Positions 32,138 to 32,331 of a stretch of 32,331 bases of DNA are shown piece by piece. Source of the stretch: Clostridia bacterium (GTDB taxonomy: Bacteria > Bacillota > Clostridia > Oscillospirales > Acutalibacteraceae); assembly GCA_017454815.1 (NCBI GenBank), contig JAFTCG010000011.1:1-32331 (forward strand), read 5' to 3'. The notes beneath the pieces are model-generated. The model worked only from the letters and a program-made list of their open reading frames with translations. It ran no database searches and was not told the origin of the DNA. The first letter of the stretch is position 1, and each line of letters starts with the position of its first letter. The position numbers and the translations under genes are program-made.

Positions 32138-32320
32138 AGTGAAGCTGTCGCGAGGAGCGGCGGAGGACGGACCTTGAAAATTAAACAACGAATGAAAAGG
32201 AACCTTGAAATTTTTTTGAAGAAGTACTAACCAGAAAATTCAGGAAGTCAGAAGACAGAATGAGTAAACGGTAAGAACGATTTAGTTTAGATTGATGAGC
32301 TCGAGAGAGCTGATTGATAC
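32138..32320 (+). other. Probable rRNA operon leader
   Basis: No open frame with a start is seen. ACCTTGAAA occurs twice (32171-32179 and 32202-32210), the first in an ACCTTGAAAATTAAACAAC context that I associate with rRNA operon leaders of Firmicutes. A hairpin AGCTC-GAGA-GAGCT with a GNRA loop (32298-32311) lies just before the window end. The leader probably carries antitermination and 16S processing signals. Confidence 0.6.
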
Positions 32321-32331
32321 AATAGCTAGAG
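32321..32331 (+). rRNA. Probable 5' end of 16S rRNA (cut by the window edge)
   Basis: The window ends in ...GCTAGAG. In 16S genes AGAG is followed by TTTGATC(C/A)TGGCTCAG, and the mature 5' end lies about 7 bases before it, giving a start near 32321. Only the strong promoter and leader context supports this; the diagnostic bases are outside the window. Confidence 0.45.

Overview
The window looks like chromosomal DNA of a low-to-mid GC, probably gut-associated anaerobe of the class Clostridia (Oscillospiraceae-like or a related order). Supporting this are a clostridial-order rnfCDGEAB operon, a SigH-type sigma factor, an efp gene followed by a CD1247-type small zinc-ribbon protein, BspA-like leucine-rich-repeat and Ig-like surface proteins, consensus sigma-A promoters, strong Shine-Dalgarno sites and compact terminators. 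No phage, plasmid, CRISPR or transposase gene was seen. The assignment is inference from gene content; no 16S sequence is available beyond a few bases at the right edge.

Layout. 1-1731 is the 3' part of a secreted LRR/InlB-repeat/Ig-like protein with an aromatic C-terminal tail. 1953-2103 is a self-contained tRNA-Val(GAC) unit. 2186-3696 is a MATE exporter. 3816-4995 is a secreted CHAP-domain wall hydrolase with an upstream direct repeat that fits the WalR box. 5084-6112 (minus strand) holds a small zinc-ribbon protein and a SigH-like sigma factor. 6256-8993 holds a membrane-anchored unknown protein and a YifB/ComM-type AAA ATPase. 9003-9530 is a gene-free patch of nested repeats, including a 146-bp MITE-like inverted repeat. 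9592-10891 (minus) is an AI-2E/YtvI-type permease.

From 10961 to 31666 every gene is on the plus strand: hom-lysC (aspartate pathway), efp plus the CD1247-like gene, gltX-glnS (glutamyl- and glutaminyl-tRNA synthetases), an unknown membrane protein plus a prokaryotic RING/DUF2628 protein, galU, rarA, an MFS permease, then a nine-gene redox locus (apbE, NusG_II protein, Gx transporter, rnfC-D-G-E-A-B) and a lipoprotein. In the Rnf locus most neighbouring genes overlap by a few bases or are a few bases apart. ApbE covalently attaches FMN to Rnf subunits, so the maturation enzyme and its targets sit together. RnfG has the canonical acceptor motif, but RnfD has an altered one.

The right end (31710-32331) has no protein gene. 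It contains a promoter-like site followed by about 190 nt that can fold into a closed multi-branched structure with a possible bulge-loop pseudoknot (candidate structured ncRNA). After it come a very strong A-tract/TTGACA/TAATAT promoter and a leader that I read as the start of an rRNA operon, with 16S rRNA beginning at or just past the last base.

The observations most worth a second look are the candidate ncRNA next to the rRNA operon, the WalR-type site at the CHAP hydrolase, the in-frame internal start in lysC, the non-canonical RnfD flavinylation motif, the covarying hairpin ends of the MITE-like element, and the RING-finger membrane protein with its unknown partner.
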